Shown here in pieces: positions 26,669 through 36,607 of a stretch of DNA of 64,000 nucleotides. This DNA is from Streptomyces ardesiacus (GTDB taxonomy: Bacteria > Actinomycetota > Actinomycetes > Streptomycetales > Streptomycetaceae), in NCBI RefSeq assembly GCF_003112575.1, contig NZ_BEWC01000001.1, forward strand, positions 310,001 to 374,000, read 5' to 3'. The first letter of the stretch is position 1, and each line of letters begins with the position of its first letter. The notes beneath the pieces were generated by a model. The model was not told the DNA's origin and did no database searches. It worked only from the letters and a program-made list of their open reading frames with translations. The position numbers and the translations under genes are program-made.

Positions 26669-28555
26669 GTGAGGCACCCCCACACCCGCCCCCGTCCCCA
26701 CCGCAGACGCCCCCTCGCCCCGGCCGCGGCCCTCGCCGCCGCCGGACTCCTCGGCGCGGGCCTGACCACGCTGTCCCCGGACACCGCCGAGGCCGCCACC
26801 GCGCGCCAGGTCGAGGCCCTGGATCGGGGTGTCGTCAGCGTCCACACCGACGCCGGGAACCTGGTGAGCTGGCGCTGGCTGGGCACCGACCCGGACAACG
26901 TCGCGTTCAACGTCTACCGGGCCGGCACGAAGGTCAACTCCGGCCCGGTCACCGGTTCCACCACCTTCTTCCACTCCGGCGCCCCCGCCCAGGCCGACTA
27001 CACGGTCCGCGCGGTCGTCAACGGCACGGAGCAGGGTGACTCGGTCCACGCCGTCCAGTTCCGCGCCGGCTACAAGGACGTGCCGGTCGGCCCGCCCTCC
27101 GGCGGCACCACCCCCGACGGCGTCTCCTACACCTACGAGGCCAACGACGCCTCCGTCGGCGACCTCGACGGCGACGGCGCCCTCGACATCGTCCTCAAGT
27201 GGCAGCCGACCAACGCCAAGGACAACTCCCAGTCCGGCTACACCGGCAACACGATCGTCGACGGCATACGCCTGGACGGCACCCGCCTGTGGCGCGTCGA
27301 CCTGGGCCGCAACATCCGCTCCGGCGCCCACTACACCCAGTTCCAGGTGTACGACTACGACGGCGACGGCCGGGCCGAGGTCGCCATGAAGACGGCCGAC
27401 GGCACCAAGGACGGCACCGGCGCGGTCATCGGCAGTTCCTCGGCCGACCATCGCAACTCCAGCGGCTACGTCCTGTCGGGCCCCGAGTACCTCAGCATGT
27501 TCGACGGCCGCACCGGCAAGGCCCTGGGCACCGTCGACTACGTCCCCGCCCGCGGCACGGTCTCCTCCTGGGGCGACTCCTACGGCAACCGCGTCGACCG
27601 CTTCCTGGCCGGCACGGCCTACCTGGACGGCTCCCGCCCCTCCGTGATCATGGCGCGCGGCTACTACACGCGCACCGTGATCGCCGCCTGGGACTGGCGC
27701 GACGGCCGGTTCACCCGCCGCTGGACCTTCGACACCAACTCCTCCACCAACAGCGGCAAGGGCTACGACGGCCAGGGCAACCACCAGCTCTCCGTCGCCG
27801 ACGTCGACGGCGACGGCAAGGATGAGATCGTGTACGGCGCGATGGCCGTCGACGACAACGGCTACGCCCTGTGGACCACCAAGAACGGCCACGGCGACGC
27901 CATGCACGTCGGCGACCTCGACCCGTCCCGTGCGGGCCTGGAGGAGTTCAAGGTCGACGAGGACGGCTCGAAGCCCTCGTCGTACATGGCGGACGCGCGC
28001 ACCGGCCAGGTCCTGTGGTCCACCGGTGCGAGCGGCGACAACGGCCGCGGTGTCTCGGGCGACATCTGGTCGGGCAGCGCGGGCGCCGAGTCCTGGTCGT
28101 CCGCCGAGAGCGGCATCCGCGACCCCAAGGGCACCGTCGTGAGCAGCCGCAAGCCCTCCAGCACCAACTTCCTGTCCTGGTGGGACGGCGACACCGTCCG
28201 CGAACTCCTCGACGGCACCCACATCGACAAGTACGGCACCTCCGGCGACACCCGTCTGCTCACCGGTTCCGGCGTCGCCTCCAACAACGGCACCAAGGCC
28301 ACCCCGGTCCTCTCCGGGGACCTCCTCGGCGACTGGCGCGAGGAGGTCGTCTGGCGGACGTCGGACAACAAGGCCCTGCGCATCTACTCCAGCCCCCACG
28401 ACACGGACACCCGCATCACTACCCTCCTCCACGACACCCAGTACCGCACCGCCCTGGCCTGGCAGAACACCGCATACAACCAGCCCCCGCACCCGAGCTT
28501 CTTCCTCGGCGCGGGCATGTCCACGGCCCCGCGGCCGTCGGTCTACACGCCCTGA
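26669..28555 (+). CDS. Secreted rhamnogalacturonan lyase (PL11)
   Basis: A 628-residue extracellular polysaccharide lyase that cleaves the rhamnogalacturonan I backbone of pectin by beta-elimination. The signal peptide covers the first about 43 residues (basic start, LAPAAALAAAGLLGAGL, cleavage near AEAAT). An FN3-like N-terminal region (residues 45-120) precedes an eight-bladed propeller with repeated calcium-binding loops such as DLDGDGALDIVLKWQP, DYDGDGRAEVAMKTADG and DVDGDGKDEIVYGAM. LSGDLLGDWREEVVWRTSD near the C-terminus is typical of YesW/YesX. No carbohydrate-binding module is attached. GTG start with AGGAGG eight bases upstream. No CebR-type box is visible before it, so it is probably regulated apart from the cellulases. 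Confidence 0.96.
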   Translation: MRHPHTRPRPHRRRPLAPAAALAAAGLLGAGLTTLSPDTAEAATARQVEALDRGVVSVHTDAGNLVSWRWLGTDPDNVAFNVYRAGTKVNSGPVTGSTTFFHSGAPAQADYTVRAVVNGTEQGDSVHAVQFRAGYKDVPVGPPSGGTTPDGVSYTYEANDASVGDLDGDGALDIVLKWQPTNAKDNSQSGYTGNTIVDGIRLDGTRLWRVDLGRNIRSGAHYTQFQVYDYDGDGRAEVAMKTADGTKDGTGAVIGSSSADHRNSSGYVLSGPEYLSMFDGRTGKALGTVDYVPARGTVSSWGDSYGNRVDRFLAGTAYLDGSRPSVIMARGYYTRTVIAAWDWRDGRFTRRWTFDTNSSTNSGKGYDGQGNHQLSVADVDGDGKDEIVYGAMAVDDNGYALWTTKNGHGDAMHVGDLDPSRAGLEEFKVDEDGSKPSSYMADARTGQVLWSTGASGDNGRGVSGDIWSGSAGAESWSSAESGIRDPKGTVVSSRKPSSTNFLSWWDGDTVRELLDGTHIDKYGTSGDTRLLTGSGVASNNGTKATPVLSGDLLGDWREEVVWRTSDNKALRIYSSPHDTDTRITTLLHDTQYRTALAWQNTAYNQPPHPSFFLGAGMSTAPRPSVYTP

Positions 28556-28560
28556 ACACG

Positions 28561-28606
28561 GGGCGGGTCGGGCACGGCCGGTCTCCCGGCGATTCCCGAC
28601 CCGCCC
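28561..28606. terminator. Bidirectional terminator between PL11 and GH74 genes
   Basis: Perfect 12-bp inverted repeat GGGCGGGTCGGG / CCCGACCCGCCC with a 22-nt loop that itself contains a short CCGG pairing, between convergent stop codons. Confidence 0.8.
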
Positions 28607-28613
28607 TCCGCGC

Positions 28614-31274
28614 TCAGCCGGCCCCGCAGCTCCGCCCGCCCAGCGAGAACGCGGCCGGTTCCGCGTTGGTCCCCGACCAGCTCCCCGTGAACCCGAAGCT
28701 CACCGAGGCGCCGGGCGCGACCCCCGCGTTCCAGCCCACGTTGCGCGCCGTCACCGCGGCGCCGGACTGGGTGTGCTCGGCGTTCCACATCTGGGTCACC
28801 TGCTGGCCGCCGGGGAACGACCAGCCCAGGGACCAGCCGTTCCAGGCCGAGGCGCCGGTGTTGGTGAGCCGGACGTCCGCCTGGAAGCCGCCCGACCACT
28901 GGTTCGTGACCGTGTACGTCACCTCGCAGGCGCCGGTGGGCTCCGGATCGGGGCCGGGGCCCGGACCGGGGCCGCCGGTGTCCGAGGTGTCGCCGTAGAC
29001 GACGCCCCGCCCGTTGGTCGCCACGTACACGCGGCCGTAGACCCGCGGATCGCCGGTGATGGCGGCGCCGGTCCACCCCCACTGGTGGGCGTCGTCGTTG
29101 ACACGGGTCCAGCTCGCGCCCTCGTCCGTGGAGCGGAAGATGCCGCGGACGCCGCCGATCTCGGCGCTCGTGAACAGCGTCTGGTAGGAGGCGCCCGGGG
29201 CCGCCTTGCCGAAGCCGACGGTGTCCGCCGCGTCGACGTTCGCCAGCTTGGTGAAGCGCGCGCCGCCGTCCGTCGAGTGCCACAGCCCGTACGGGCCGTC
29301 CGCCGCACCGCCCGCCAGCCAGACGTCGCCCTCCCCGCCCGGCAGCGCCTTGAAGCGGACGCCGTCACCGGTGGGCAGGCCGGTCGCCGCCGACGCGGTG
29401 AAGGTCGCGCCGCCGTCCGTACTGACGTAGAACGTGCCGGACTTGAAGCCGTAGAACGTCGCGGGGTCCACCCGGTCGGACTCGACGACGGCGCCCGCCG
29501 GGATACCCGTCGACGCCTGCCAGGACGTGCCGAAACCCGTCGTGTACTGGACGCCCGCGCCCTGCGGGCTCCACACGAAGCGGTCGCCGTCCGCGCCCGC
29601 CGCGACCGTGCCGCCGCCGCTGACGCCCGAGGGGTCGGTGCCGGCGAACCAGTTGGCGCCGTTGTCCGTGGAGAACGCGATGTGCGGACCGGAGTCGAGA
29701 TCGCCCGCCCGGACGACGACATCGGGCTTCTTCTCCGCGAAGTCCAGGCTCGTCGTGGAGGTGAAGTTCGGCGAGGTGTACATCATCGACGGGACCTCGG
29801 TCAGGCTGGTGTGCCGGAAACCGCCGATGTCGCCGAGCGCGCTGAGCAGCGGGGCGCCGGACGGGGGCGAGGCGAGGTCGTTGACCGCCGTCTCCTCCAG
29901 GCCGCGCACCATCGGCGCGACGGCGAAGGTGCCGCCCTCCTCGTCCCAGTCGGTCAGGTTCTCCGTGCCGTAGACCGTGGCGCCCGTCCCGTACATCATC
30001 CGGTCCGAGTCGAACGGGTCGATCTCCAGCGCCTCCGTCATCCAGCCCAGCTTCGGCGTCTGCTCGGGCGGCGTCGGGTTCGCGCCCCAGGTGAGCCACG
30101 GGGACGACGACACGTCCATCGTGTAGCGGTTCTCGCGGTTCGGGTACGACGTGTAGCTCCAGGCCTGGGTCCACGTGGCGCCGCTGTCCGTCGAGCGGAA
30201 GATCTGCGTGTCCGGCCACCACGAGCTGTACGCCGTCGCCATCACCGTCCCCGGGTGCTGCCGGTCGACGGTCAGGCCGCCGAAGCCGAAGTACGTGTCC
30301 GCCTCCGCGACCGGGCTGATGTCCGTCCAGGTGCCGGTCGCGGTCGCGTACCGGTACAGCCGGCCCTTGCCGCCGTCGTACGGGCCGCCCGTGTCGCTGT
30401 AGGCGAGGTACAGGTAGCCGTTCTCCGCGTCCAGCACGCCCTTGTGGGCCAGGTACCCCGTGGGCTGCCCGGCGAGCCGCTCCCACGTCGCGCCCGCGTC
30501 CGTCGAGCGGTAGACCGCGTTCTCCTTGTCGGCGACCCCGACGTAGACCGTCCCCGTGGCCTGACCCGCGCCGCCCGTCGACTCGTCGAAGGTGACCCAG
30601 GTGATGCCCTGGTTGTCGGAGGCGTAGCCGGACGTGTCGCCCGGGTCCTGCGCGTAATTGCCCGGGTTCGGGAACGCCTTCACCTCGGACCAGGTGACCC
30701 CCGCGTCGGTGGACCGCCACAGGCCGTGGCCGCTGGGCGCGCCGAGGTAGAGCACGTCGTTGTCGTGCGGGTCGACGGCCAGGCGCTCGCCCATCCCGCG
30801 GCCCGGCATGTTGCCGCCCAGCTTGAACGGCAGGTCCGTCTTCGCCCAGGTCGCACCCCGGTCGGCCGAGCGCAGCACCGCGCCGTTGCCGGGGTCCCAG
30901 TCGTTGGTGTAGGTGCCGACCGCCGCGTACACCCGGTCGGGATCGACGGAGTCGGAGGCGATGCCGACCACGCCGGTGTGGCCCCAGTCGTCCCAGCCGA
31001 CGTGGTCGAGCAGCGGCGTCCAGGTGTGGGACGCCTCCTGCCAGCGGTAGGCGCCGCCGATGTCGGTGCGGGCGTAGGCCAGGTCCTTCTCGGTCCGGTT
31101 GAAGACGATGCCGGGGACGAAGCCGCCGCCGTCGATGCGGGCGTTCTTCCAGGTGTAACTGTCGGCGGTGAGGGCCGGCTTCGGGGCGTCGGCGGCCAGC
31201 GCCGTGGGCGGGCCGCCCACGAGCAGCCCGGCCGCGAGGGCCAGCAATGCGGTGAGGATCCGGGTTCTTCGCAC
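28614..31274 (-). CDS. Secreted GH74 xyloglucanase with C-terminal CBM2
   Basis: An 886-residue extracellular glycoside hydrolase acting on xyloglucan. The signal peptide is ILTALLALAAGLLVGGPPTA with cleavage near residue 28. The GH74 double seven-bladed propeller spans about 30-760, with BNR-type strands such as RSADRGATWAKTD and STDGGATFT. The two catalytic aspartates are in YARTDIGGAYRW and SALGDIGGFRH. A Gly-Pro linker (GGPGPGPGPDPEPTG) leads to a cellulose-binding CBM2 (CEVTYTVTNQWSGGFQADV ... GRSCGAG), which has the two terminal cysteines. It lies downstream of the GH48 gene on the same strand, 130 bp away with a hairpin between, so partial read-through is possible. No CebR box precedes it directly. 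Confidence 0.96.
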   Translation of the reverse strand: MRRTRILTALLALAAGLLVGGPPTALAADAPKPALTADSYTWKNARIDGGGFVPGIVFNRTEKDLAYARTDIGGAYRWQEASHTWTPLLDHVGWDDWGHTGVVGIASDSVDPDRVYAAVGTYTNDWDPGNGAVLRSADRGATWAKTDLPFKLGGNMPGRGMGERLAVDPHDNDVLYLGAPSGHGLWRSTDAGVTWSEVKAFPNPGNYAQDPGDTSGYASDNQGITWVTFDESTGGAGQATGTVYVGVADKENAVYRSTDAGATWERLAGQPTGYLAHKGVLDAENGYLYLAYSDTGGPYDGGKGRLYRYATATGTWTDISPVAEADTYFGFGGLTVDRQHPGTVMATAYSSWWPDTQIFRSTDSGATWTQAWSYTSYPNRENRYTMDVSSSPWLTWGANPTPPEQTPKLGWMTEALEIDPFDSDRMMYGTGATVYGTENLTDWDEEGGTFAVAPMVRGLEETAVNDLASPPSGAPLLSALGDIGGFRHTSLTEVPSMMYTSPNFTSTTSLDFAEKKPDVVVRAGDLDSGPHIAFSTDNGANWFAGTDPSGVSGGGTVAAGADGDRFVWSPQGAGVQYTTGFGTSWQASTGIPAGAVVESDRVDPATFYGFKSGTFYVSTDGGATFTASAATGLPTGDGVRFKALPGGEGDVWLAGGAADGPYGLWHSTDGGARFTKLANVDAADTVGFGKAAPGASYQTLFTSAEIGGVRGIFRSTDEGASWTRVNDDAHQWGWTGAAITGDPRVYGRVYVATNGRGVVYGDTSDTGGPGPGPGPDPEPTGACEVTYTVTNQWSGGFQADVRLTNTGASAWNGWSLGWSFPGGQQVTQMWNAEHTQSGAAVTARNVGWNAGVAPGASVSFGFTGSWSGTNAEPAAFSLGGRSCGAG

Positions 31275-31355
31275 GGTGGGGAACCGTCCTTCCGTCAGGA
31301 ACAGAACATGCGAGGACCGGGCGGCTCCGGTGTGGCCGGTGCCGCCCGGTCGGTT

Positions 31356-31380
31356 GGTCCCGTCGTCCGGTGACGGGACC
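31356..31380 (-). terminator. Hairpin between GH48 and GH74 genes
   Basis: Perfect 9-bp inverted repeat GGTCCCGTC - 7 nt - GACGGGACC, 25 bases after the GH48 stop on the minus strand. It may terminate or only attenuate transcription toward the GH74 gene. Confidence 0.65.
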
Positions 31381-31404
31381 GTGCACGCGGAACGTCCGGC
31401 GGGG

Positions 31405-34326
31405 CTATTCCAGGAGTTCCGCGTACGAACCCATGGCGAGGGCTATGTCCGCCTGGGCCCAGAACCGGTGGTACGTGAACGTGGGCGCGGCACCGCCCTG
31501 GAGATAGCTCTCGATCTTCGACCAGGCCGGGTCGTCCTGGTAGAAGGACCGGATCGAGGCGAAGGTCGACGACGCGTCGACCGTGTCGCCGTTCGGCATG
31601 GTGCCGCTCCAGCCGCTCGGGACGTAGATCCCGTCGTCGAAGCGGTTGTAGTCGGCGCGGGTCTCCGGGACGGCGATGCCGAGCGCGTCCTGGTTGTTCT
31701 CCCACATGCCGTCGAGCAGCGCCTTGGCGGTCGAGGCCGCCTCGGTGTCGCCCGAGCGGTCGGCGTAGTACGTCAGGGTCTTGGCGTACGCCGCCGCCAC
31801 ACCGACGTCGTCGGTGTAGTCCGCGACCGTGACGTGCAGGCCGGCGTTGTCCCCCGGGGACGACGCGTTCCAGGTGTCGGGCTGTCCGGACCACTGGAGC
31901 GTCGAGGGGATCCGGAAGGTGCCGTCCGGGTTGACGGTCGTCTCGGACAGCGCCCAGCCGACCCACTTGTCCAGGACCGCCTTGGCGTCCGCGTCACCGC
32001 TCTGCTGGTAGTACTCGGCGACCCGCTCCATGGACCACGCCTGGAAGCCGAACCACTGGTTGGACGGCGGGTCGTGGTACACCGGCTTCTCGTCGTAGTA
32101 CATGCCGTAGAAGGTCGGCGTACCGGCCGGCGGAGTCGCGTAGCGGCCCGCCCAGCTGTTGGTCGCGCCGCCCGCGATGGCGCCCTCGTCGGACTGCAGC
32201 CAGCGGTAGAACTCCAGCTGCCGGTCGAGGGACTTGGCCCAGTCGGACGCGCCGGTCGCCGACTTGGGCTTCAGGTCGGCGTCGGTACTCAGCGCGTAGG
32301 CCGCCAGCGGGTTCTGGTAGCCGCCGTGGGTGTGGCTGGAGCCGATGCGCCAGGCCCAGCCCGCCGAGGTGTCGACCGCGCCGCCCCAGGCGTAGTACCA
32401 GGACAGCAGGTAGTGCGAGGAGTCCTTGCCGGTGCCGGCCGGGCAGTTCGCCGGCCCCACGCAGTCGCCGACCTTCTTGAAGTACTTGTCGAACATGGCG
32501 TAGCGCAGGTAGTCGCCCATCTTCGCGGCCTTGCCGAGGGTCGCGGAGATCTCGTCGCTCCTGCCCTGCTCGCCGGCCCAGATGTCCGCCCAGTACGCGG
32601 CCTGCACGGCGCGCGCGTCGGCGTCCGGGGCGTTGGTGAACTTCCACTGCTTGGCGTAGGAGGCGTCACCGGTGAACAGGTCCAGGTAGCCGTTCTTCCC
32701 GCCGTACTTGAACGCGTCGCAGGTCGGCTGCGGCACCGTCTCCCACACCGACTCCTGCGCGCCGCGCTGGAAGGTGTTGATGTACGACGGGCCGGTGTCG
32801 GAGGGCCCCGCCTCGCACTTGCCGGGCGAGTTGCCGTAGCCGTAGGTGTTGTCGACGTCCTGGAGCCAGTGCATGCCGTACACGTCGTCCGTGCCGTACG
32901 CCGACTTCAGTTCGCCCGCGATCGGGTCCGCGCCCACGGGCACGGTGCCGTCCAGCGGTGCCGGGTACGCGCTCGGCGTGTCCAGCTCGGGCGCGTAGGT
33001 CGCCGGCTTGGAGGCGTTGTACGAGGAGTTGGTCGGCTGGTCGGCGTGGGTGGGGATCATGTACTTCTCCATGATCTCCCAGGCGTTGTTGAACTTCTCC
33101 CAGTCGCCGGTCACCTTGCCGTACATGGCCTGGAGCCACAGCAGGTAGCTGTACGCCTCGGACGTGGTCTCGTGGCCGTGGTCCGGTGCCTCGACGATCA
33201 GCGTCTCGACCGAGTGGTACGGGATGCCCTCGGGGGAGAAGTAGCCGTTCGCCGGATCGGTGATCTTGCCGTACAGCTCCAGGAAGCGGGCGTCGTAGTC
33301 CTTCGCCGCCGCCAGCTGCGTGACGGTGACCGCGGCCTTGCCGTGGCCGGGTGCCGTCGACTCGAAGACCGCCGAGCCGCTGCCGGAGGCGTCCGCCGAG
33401 ACGGTCACCCGCTGGGCAGTGTCCCAGTTCGACGGGGTGAAGGTGAGGCTGGCGCCGCCGGTGAGCGTGAGGCCCGTGTTGCCGCTCGCCCGGGTGGTCG
33501 TGACGGTCACGTTCGCCGTCGGCTGCTGTGAGAGCTTGACGTCGTAGGTCGCCGACTTGCCCTGCTGGACGCCCAGTTGACCGGGGGAGGCGACCACGGT
33601 CGGTCCCGAGGCGACGGTGATGCCGACCGGCGTGGAGCTCGCGGAGGCGCCCGTGCTGTCGTAGGCCTTCGCCACCAGGGAATGACTGCCCACGGCCAAG
33701 CCCGTGGCCGCGTGCGTGTAGGGCGCGCTCGTGTCGGTGCCGAGCAGGGTGGTGTCGTCGTAGAACTCCACCTTGCTGATCGTGGCGCCGTCGGCCGCCG
33801 CCGACGTGGCCGCCAGCGGAACCGCTTCGCCCTGCGAGTAGACCGCGCCGGCCTCCGGGCTGGTCAGGACCGTGATCGGCGGCTGGTGGGCGCCGGCGCA
33901 GGAGGTGCCGTTGACCGCGAAGTCGGTCGGCGCGGCGTTGCTGCCGCTGTACGTGAACTGACCGCCGGTGGAGACGGCGGCCCCGGCGGCGATCCGCGCG
34001 TTGTACGACGCGTTGCGCACGGTGACGTTCCGGCCGGACTGCGACCAGGTGCCGCTCCAGCCGTTGGTCAGCTTCTGGTCGCCCGTGTAGGAGTACGTCA
34101 GGGTCCAGCCGTCGATGGCGTCGGGGCCCCGGTTGGTCAGCGTCAGCTCGGCGGTGAAGCCGGAGCCCCAGTCGTTGGTCCTGTAGTCCACGCTGCACTG
34201 GAGCGCGGCCGCCTGGGCGGGGGCCGCGCTGGTGCCCAGCATCGTGAGGGGAAGTGCGAGGGCCGCCAGGGCGGCGGTCCACCAGCGCCGCGCGGTGCGG
34301 CGTCTGTGGCGGTGTCCGGGATGCAT
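31405..34326 (-). CDS. Secreted GH48 reducing-end cellobiohydrolase with N-terminal CBM2
   Basis: A 973-residue multidomain cellulase acting processively from cellulose reducing ends. In order: signal peptide (to about residue 40, [17 protein letters not shown]), CBM2 (about 41-146, [20 protein letters not shown] ... TSCAG), and a bacterial Ig-like module (about 150-240, [20 protein letters not shown]). A second beta-sandwich (about 243-338, [19 protein letters not shown]) precedes the GH48 catalytic domain (about 345-973). The likely acid Glu lies in [20 protein letters not shown]. The ATG start has AGGAGG upstream. It is divergent from the GH6 gene, with a CebR-type box 62 bp before its start. 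GH48 and GH6 enzymes act from opposite chain ends, so the pair is an exo-exo synergy set. Confidence 0.97.
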   Translation of the reverse strand: MHPGHRHRRRTARRWWTAALAALALPLTMLGTSAAPAQAAALQCSVDYRTNDWGSGFTAELTLTNRGPDAIDGWTLTYSYTGDQKLTNGWSGTWSQSGRNVTVRNASYNARIAAGAAVSTGGQFTYSGSNAAPTDFAVNGTSCAGAHQPPITVLTSPEAGAVYSQGEAVPLAATSAAADGATISKVEFYDDTTLLGTDTSAPYTHAATGLAVGSHSLVAKAYDSTGASASSTPVGITVASGPTVVASPGQLGVQQGKSATYDVKLSQQPTANVTVTTTRASGNTGLTLTGGASLTFTPSNWDTAQRVTVSADASGSGSAVFESTAPGHGKAAVTVTQLAAAKDYDARFLELYGKITDPANGYFSPEGIPYHSVETLIVEAPDHGHETTSEAYSYLLWLQAMYGKVTGDWEKFNNAWEIMEKYMIPTHADQPTNSSYNASKPATYAPELDTPSAYPAPLDGTVPVGADPIAGELKSAYGTDDVYGMHWLQDVDNTYGYGNSPGKCEAGPSDTGPSYINTFQRGAQESVWETVPQPTCDAFKYGGKNGYLDLFTGDASYAKQWKFTNAPDADARAVQAAYWADIWAGEQGRSDEISATLGKAAKMGDYLRYAMFDKYFKKVGDCVGPANCPAGTGKDSSHYLLSWYYAWGGAVDTSAGWAWRIGSSHTHGGYQNPLAAYALSTDADLKPKSATGASDWAKSLDRQLEFYRWLQSDEGAIAGGATNSWAGRYATPPAGTPTFYGMYYDEKPVYHDPPSNQWFGFQAWSMERVAEYYQQSGDADAKAVLDKWVGWALSETTVNPDGTFRIPSTLQWSGQPDTWNASSPGDNAGLHVTVADYTDDVGVAAAYAKTLTYYADRSGDTEAASTAKALLDGMWENNQDALGIAVPETRADYNRFDDGIYVPSGWSGTMPNGDTVDASSTFASIRSFYQDDPAWSKIESYLQGGAAPTFTYHRFWAQADIALAMGSYAELLE

Positions 34327-34387
34327 GGTGCTGGTTCCTCCTTGCGGCTCGGGGAGGGGGGAGGAGGAGCAACAAGCCTTGAACCAG

Positions 34388-34401
34388 TGGGAGCGCTCCC
34401 A
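34388..34401. promoter_or_regulatory. CebR/CelR-type operator, GH48 side
   Basis: Perfect 14-bp palindrome TGGGAGCGCTCCCA, identical to the LacI-family CebR/CelR box used in actinobacteria to repress cellulase and cellobiose-transport genes until cellobiose or cellotriose binds the repressor. It is 62 bp upstream of the GH48 start, in a 515-bp intergenic region (34327-34841). The repressor gene is not in the window. Confidence 0.9.
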
Positions 34402-34529
34402 TAGTGGAGAGGGCGCCAGGAGGGGTCAAGATGTGTGAACAGTCGAAAAGATTCGACAGGTCCTGGCGGCAGAAAGTCGGTAACTCCTCTGTTCTTTGCC
34501 GTCACTTGGCGCTACGTTCACTGCACCAG

Positions 34530-34543
34530 TGGGAGCGGTTCCA
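34530..34543. promoter_or_regulatory. CebR/CelR-type operator, GH6 side
   Basis: TGGGAGCGGTTCCA, a variant of the CebR/CelR box with an intact left half and a degenerate right half, 299 bp upstream of the GH6 start. It is preceded by ACCAG, as is the perfect copy at 34388, so about 19 bases are conserved between the two sites. Confidence 0.85.
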
Positions 34544-34591
34544 CCAGTCGACGCGTCCGTCACGGCGCGCCCGAACTGCAAGGAGTCGCTC

Positions 34592-34738
34592 ATGCGCCAC
34601 CCCCCGTTCCACCTTCCGCGTTCAGGACTTTTAGCCGTTGCCGCAGCCGTGGCCGCTACGTGTCCGACGCCTCGCCGGCCCGTGGGCCGGATCGCTCACC
34701 CCGCGGGCAGTACCCCCGTGCCCGCGGGTCGTTCCTGA
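34592..34738 (+). CDS. Possible 48-codon leader ORF with a TTA codon
   Basis: A short frame between the operator and the GH6 gene. It starts with ATG preceded by AAGGAG at good spacing and encodes a basic start and a hydrophobic segment (SGLLAVAAAVAAT), like a truncated signal peptide, then a Pro/Arg-rich tail. Codon 14 is TTA (34631-34633), the rare leucine codon read by the bldA tRNA in Streptomyces. Codon choice is otherwise poor (CTT, TCA, TGT), so it may simply be transcribed leader. It ends 103 bases before the GH6 start. Confidence 0.3.
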   Translation: MRHPPFHLPRSGLLAVAAAVAATCPTPRRPVGRIAHPAGSTPVPAGRS

Positions 34739-34841
34739 CCTCCGATCAGACGGCACCCCCAGGCCGATCGGCAGTGGGCCGCGCCGCGCAGGTGCGGCCC
34801 GGACGACAGCAGCTCCCCCACGAAAGAAGGAACCCGCACTC

Positions 34842-36575
34842 ATGATCCGTACCAGAACCGCGATGCTCGCCGCCCTGACCCTGGTCGCCGGCGCCTCCGG
34901 CACGGCACTGGCCGCCCATTCCGCGAGCGCCGGAGCCGCGGCCGCCGCCTGCACCGTCGACTACCAGGTGCAGAACGACTGGGGAAGCGGATTCACCGCT
35001 GCCGTGACCGTCACCAACAACGGTGCCGCCACGTCCAGTTGGTCCCTGGGGTGGACGTACGCCGGCAGTCAGAAGGTCACCAACGGCTGGAACGCGAAGA
35101 TCAGTCAGAGCGGCGCCGCCGTCACCGTGACCAACGAGTCCTACAACGGCACCCTGTCCACGGGCGGCTCGGCGAGCTTCGGTTTCCAGGGGACCTACAG
35201 CGGCAGCAACGCGATCCCGGCCACCTTCACCCTCAACGGCGTGACCTGCAACACCGACGGCGGAACCGACCCCACGGACCCCACCGACCCGACGGACCCG
35301 ACCGACCCCACCGGCCCGTCCGCCCGGGTGGACAACCCCTATGACGGCGCCAAGGTCTACGTGAACCCCGAGTGGTCCGCCAACGCCGCCGCCGAGCCCG
35401 GCGGGAACCGCATCGCGAACGAGCCGACCGGTGTGTGGCTCGACCGGACCGCCGCCATCGAGGGCGTCAACGGCGGCATGAGCCTGCGCGACCACCTGGA
35501 CGCGGCGCTGGAGCAGAAGGGCTCCGGCGAGATGGTCGTCCAACTCGTCATCTACAACCTGCCGGGACGCGACTGCTCCGCGCTCGCCTCCAACGGTGAG
35601 CTGGGCCCGACCGAGATCGACCGGTACAAGACCGAGTACATCGACCCGATCAAGGAGATCCTCGGCGACTCCAAGTACGCCTCGCTGCGGATCGTCACCA
35701 CCGTCGAGATCGACTCGCTGCCCAACCTCGTGACCAACACCGGCAGCCGTCCCACGGCCGTGCCCGCGTGCGACACCATGAAGGCCAACGGCAACTACGT
35801 GAAGGGCGTCGGCTACGCCCTGGCCCAACTGGGCGACGTGCCCAACGTCTACAACTACATCGACGCCGGCCACCACGGCTGGATCGGCTGGGACGACAAC
35901 TTCGGCGCCAGCGCCGACGTGATCAAGCAGGCCGCCACCGCCGAGGGCGCCACCGTCGGCGACGTGCACGGCTTCATCACCAACACCGCCAACTACAGCG
36001 CGCTGAAGGAGGAGAACTTCGGCATCGACGACAGCGTCAACGGGACCTCCGTGCGCCAGTCGAAGTGGGTCGACTGGAACCGGTACGTGGACGAGCTGTC
36101 CTTCGCCCAGGCCTTCCGCAACGAGCTGGTCTCCAAGGGCTTCGACTCCGGCATCGGCATGCTGATCGACACCTCCCGCAACGGCTGGGGCGGTTCGGCC
36201 CGGCCCGCCGGACCCGGTCCGCAGACCAGCGTCGACGCCTACGTGGACGGCGGCCGCTTCGACCGGCGCATCCACCCCGGCAACTGGTGCAACCAGTCCG
36301 GAGCCGGCCTCGGCGAGCGTCCGCAGGCCAGTCCCGCCGCCGGGATCGACGCGTACGTCTGGATGAAGCCCCCGGGCGAGTCCGACGGCGCCAGCAAGGC
36401 GATCGACAACGACGAGGGCAAGGGCTTCGACCGGATGTGCGACCCCACCTATGAGGGCAACGCGCGCAACGGGAACAGCCCCTCGGGCGCGCTGCCGGAC
36501 GCCCCGATCTCCGGGAAGTGGTTCTCCGCCCAGTTCCAGGAGCTGATGAAGAACGCCTACCCGCCCCTGTCGTGA
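34842..36575 (+). CDS. Secreted GH6 cellobiohydrolase with N-terminal CBM2
   Basis: A 577-residue extracellular exoglucanase acting from cellulose non-reducing ends. Signal peptide: MIRTRTAMLAALTLVAGASG, cleavage near residue 35. CBM2: about 36-132 ([19 protein letters not shown] ... LNGVTC, with the paired terminal cysteines). Linker of DPT repeats: about 135-165. GH6 catalytic barrel: about 168-577. Diagnostic blocks are VVQLVIYNLPGRDCSALASN, RIVTTVEIDSLPNLV and VYNYIDAGHHGWIGW. HPGNWCNQSGAGLGERPQ and AYVWMKPPGESDG are the tunnel-forming loops of exo-acting members. ATG start with GAAAGAAGG upstream. It is regulated from the region shared with the GH48 gene. Confidence 0.97.
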   Translation: MIRTRTAMLAALTLVAGASGTALAAHSASAGAAAAACTVDYQVQNDWGSGFTAAVTVTNNGAATSSWSLGWTYAGSQKVTNGWNAKISQSGAAVTVTNESYNGTLSTGGSASFGFQGTYSGSNAIPATFTLNGVTCNTDGGTDPTDPTDPTDPTDPTGPSARVDNPYDGAKVYVNPEWSANAAAEPGGNRIANEPTGVWLDRTAAIEGVNGGMSLRDHLDAALEQKGSGEMVVQLVIYNLPGRDCSALASNGELGPTEIDRYKTEYIDPIKEILGDSKYASLRIVTTVEIDSLPNLVTNTGSRPTAVPACDTMKANGNYVKGVGYALAQLGDVPNVYNYIDAGHHGWIGWDDNFGASADVIKQAATAEGATVGDVHGFITNTANYSALKEENFGIDDSVNGTSVRQSKWVDWNRYVDELSFAQAFRNELVSKGFDSGIGMLIDTSRNGWGGSARPAGPGPQTSVDAYVDGGRFDRRIHPGNWCNQSGAGLGERPQASPAAGIDAYVWMKPPGESDGASKAIDNDEGKGFDRMCDPTYEGNARNGNSPSGALPDAPISGKWFSAQFQELMKNAYPPLS

Positions 36576-36607
36576 GCGCACGCCCGCGCACCTCGCGCGG
36601 GTGAGCC

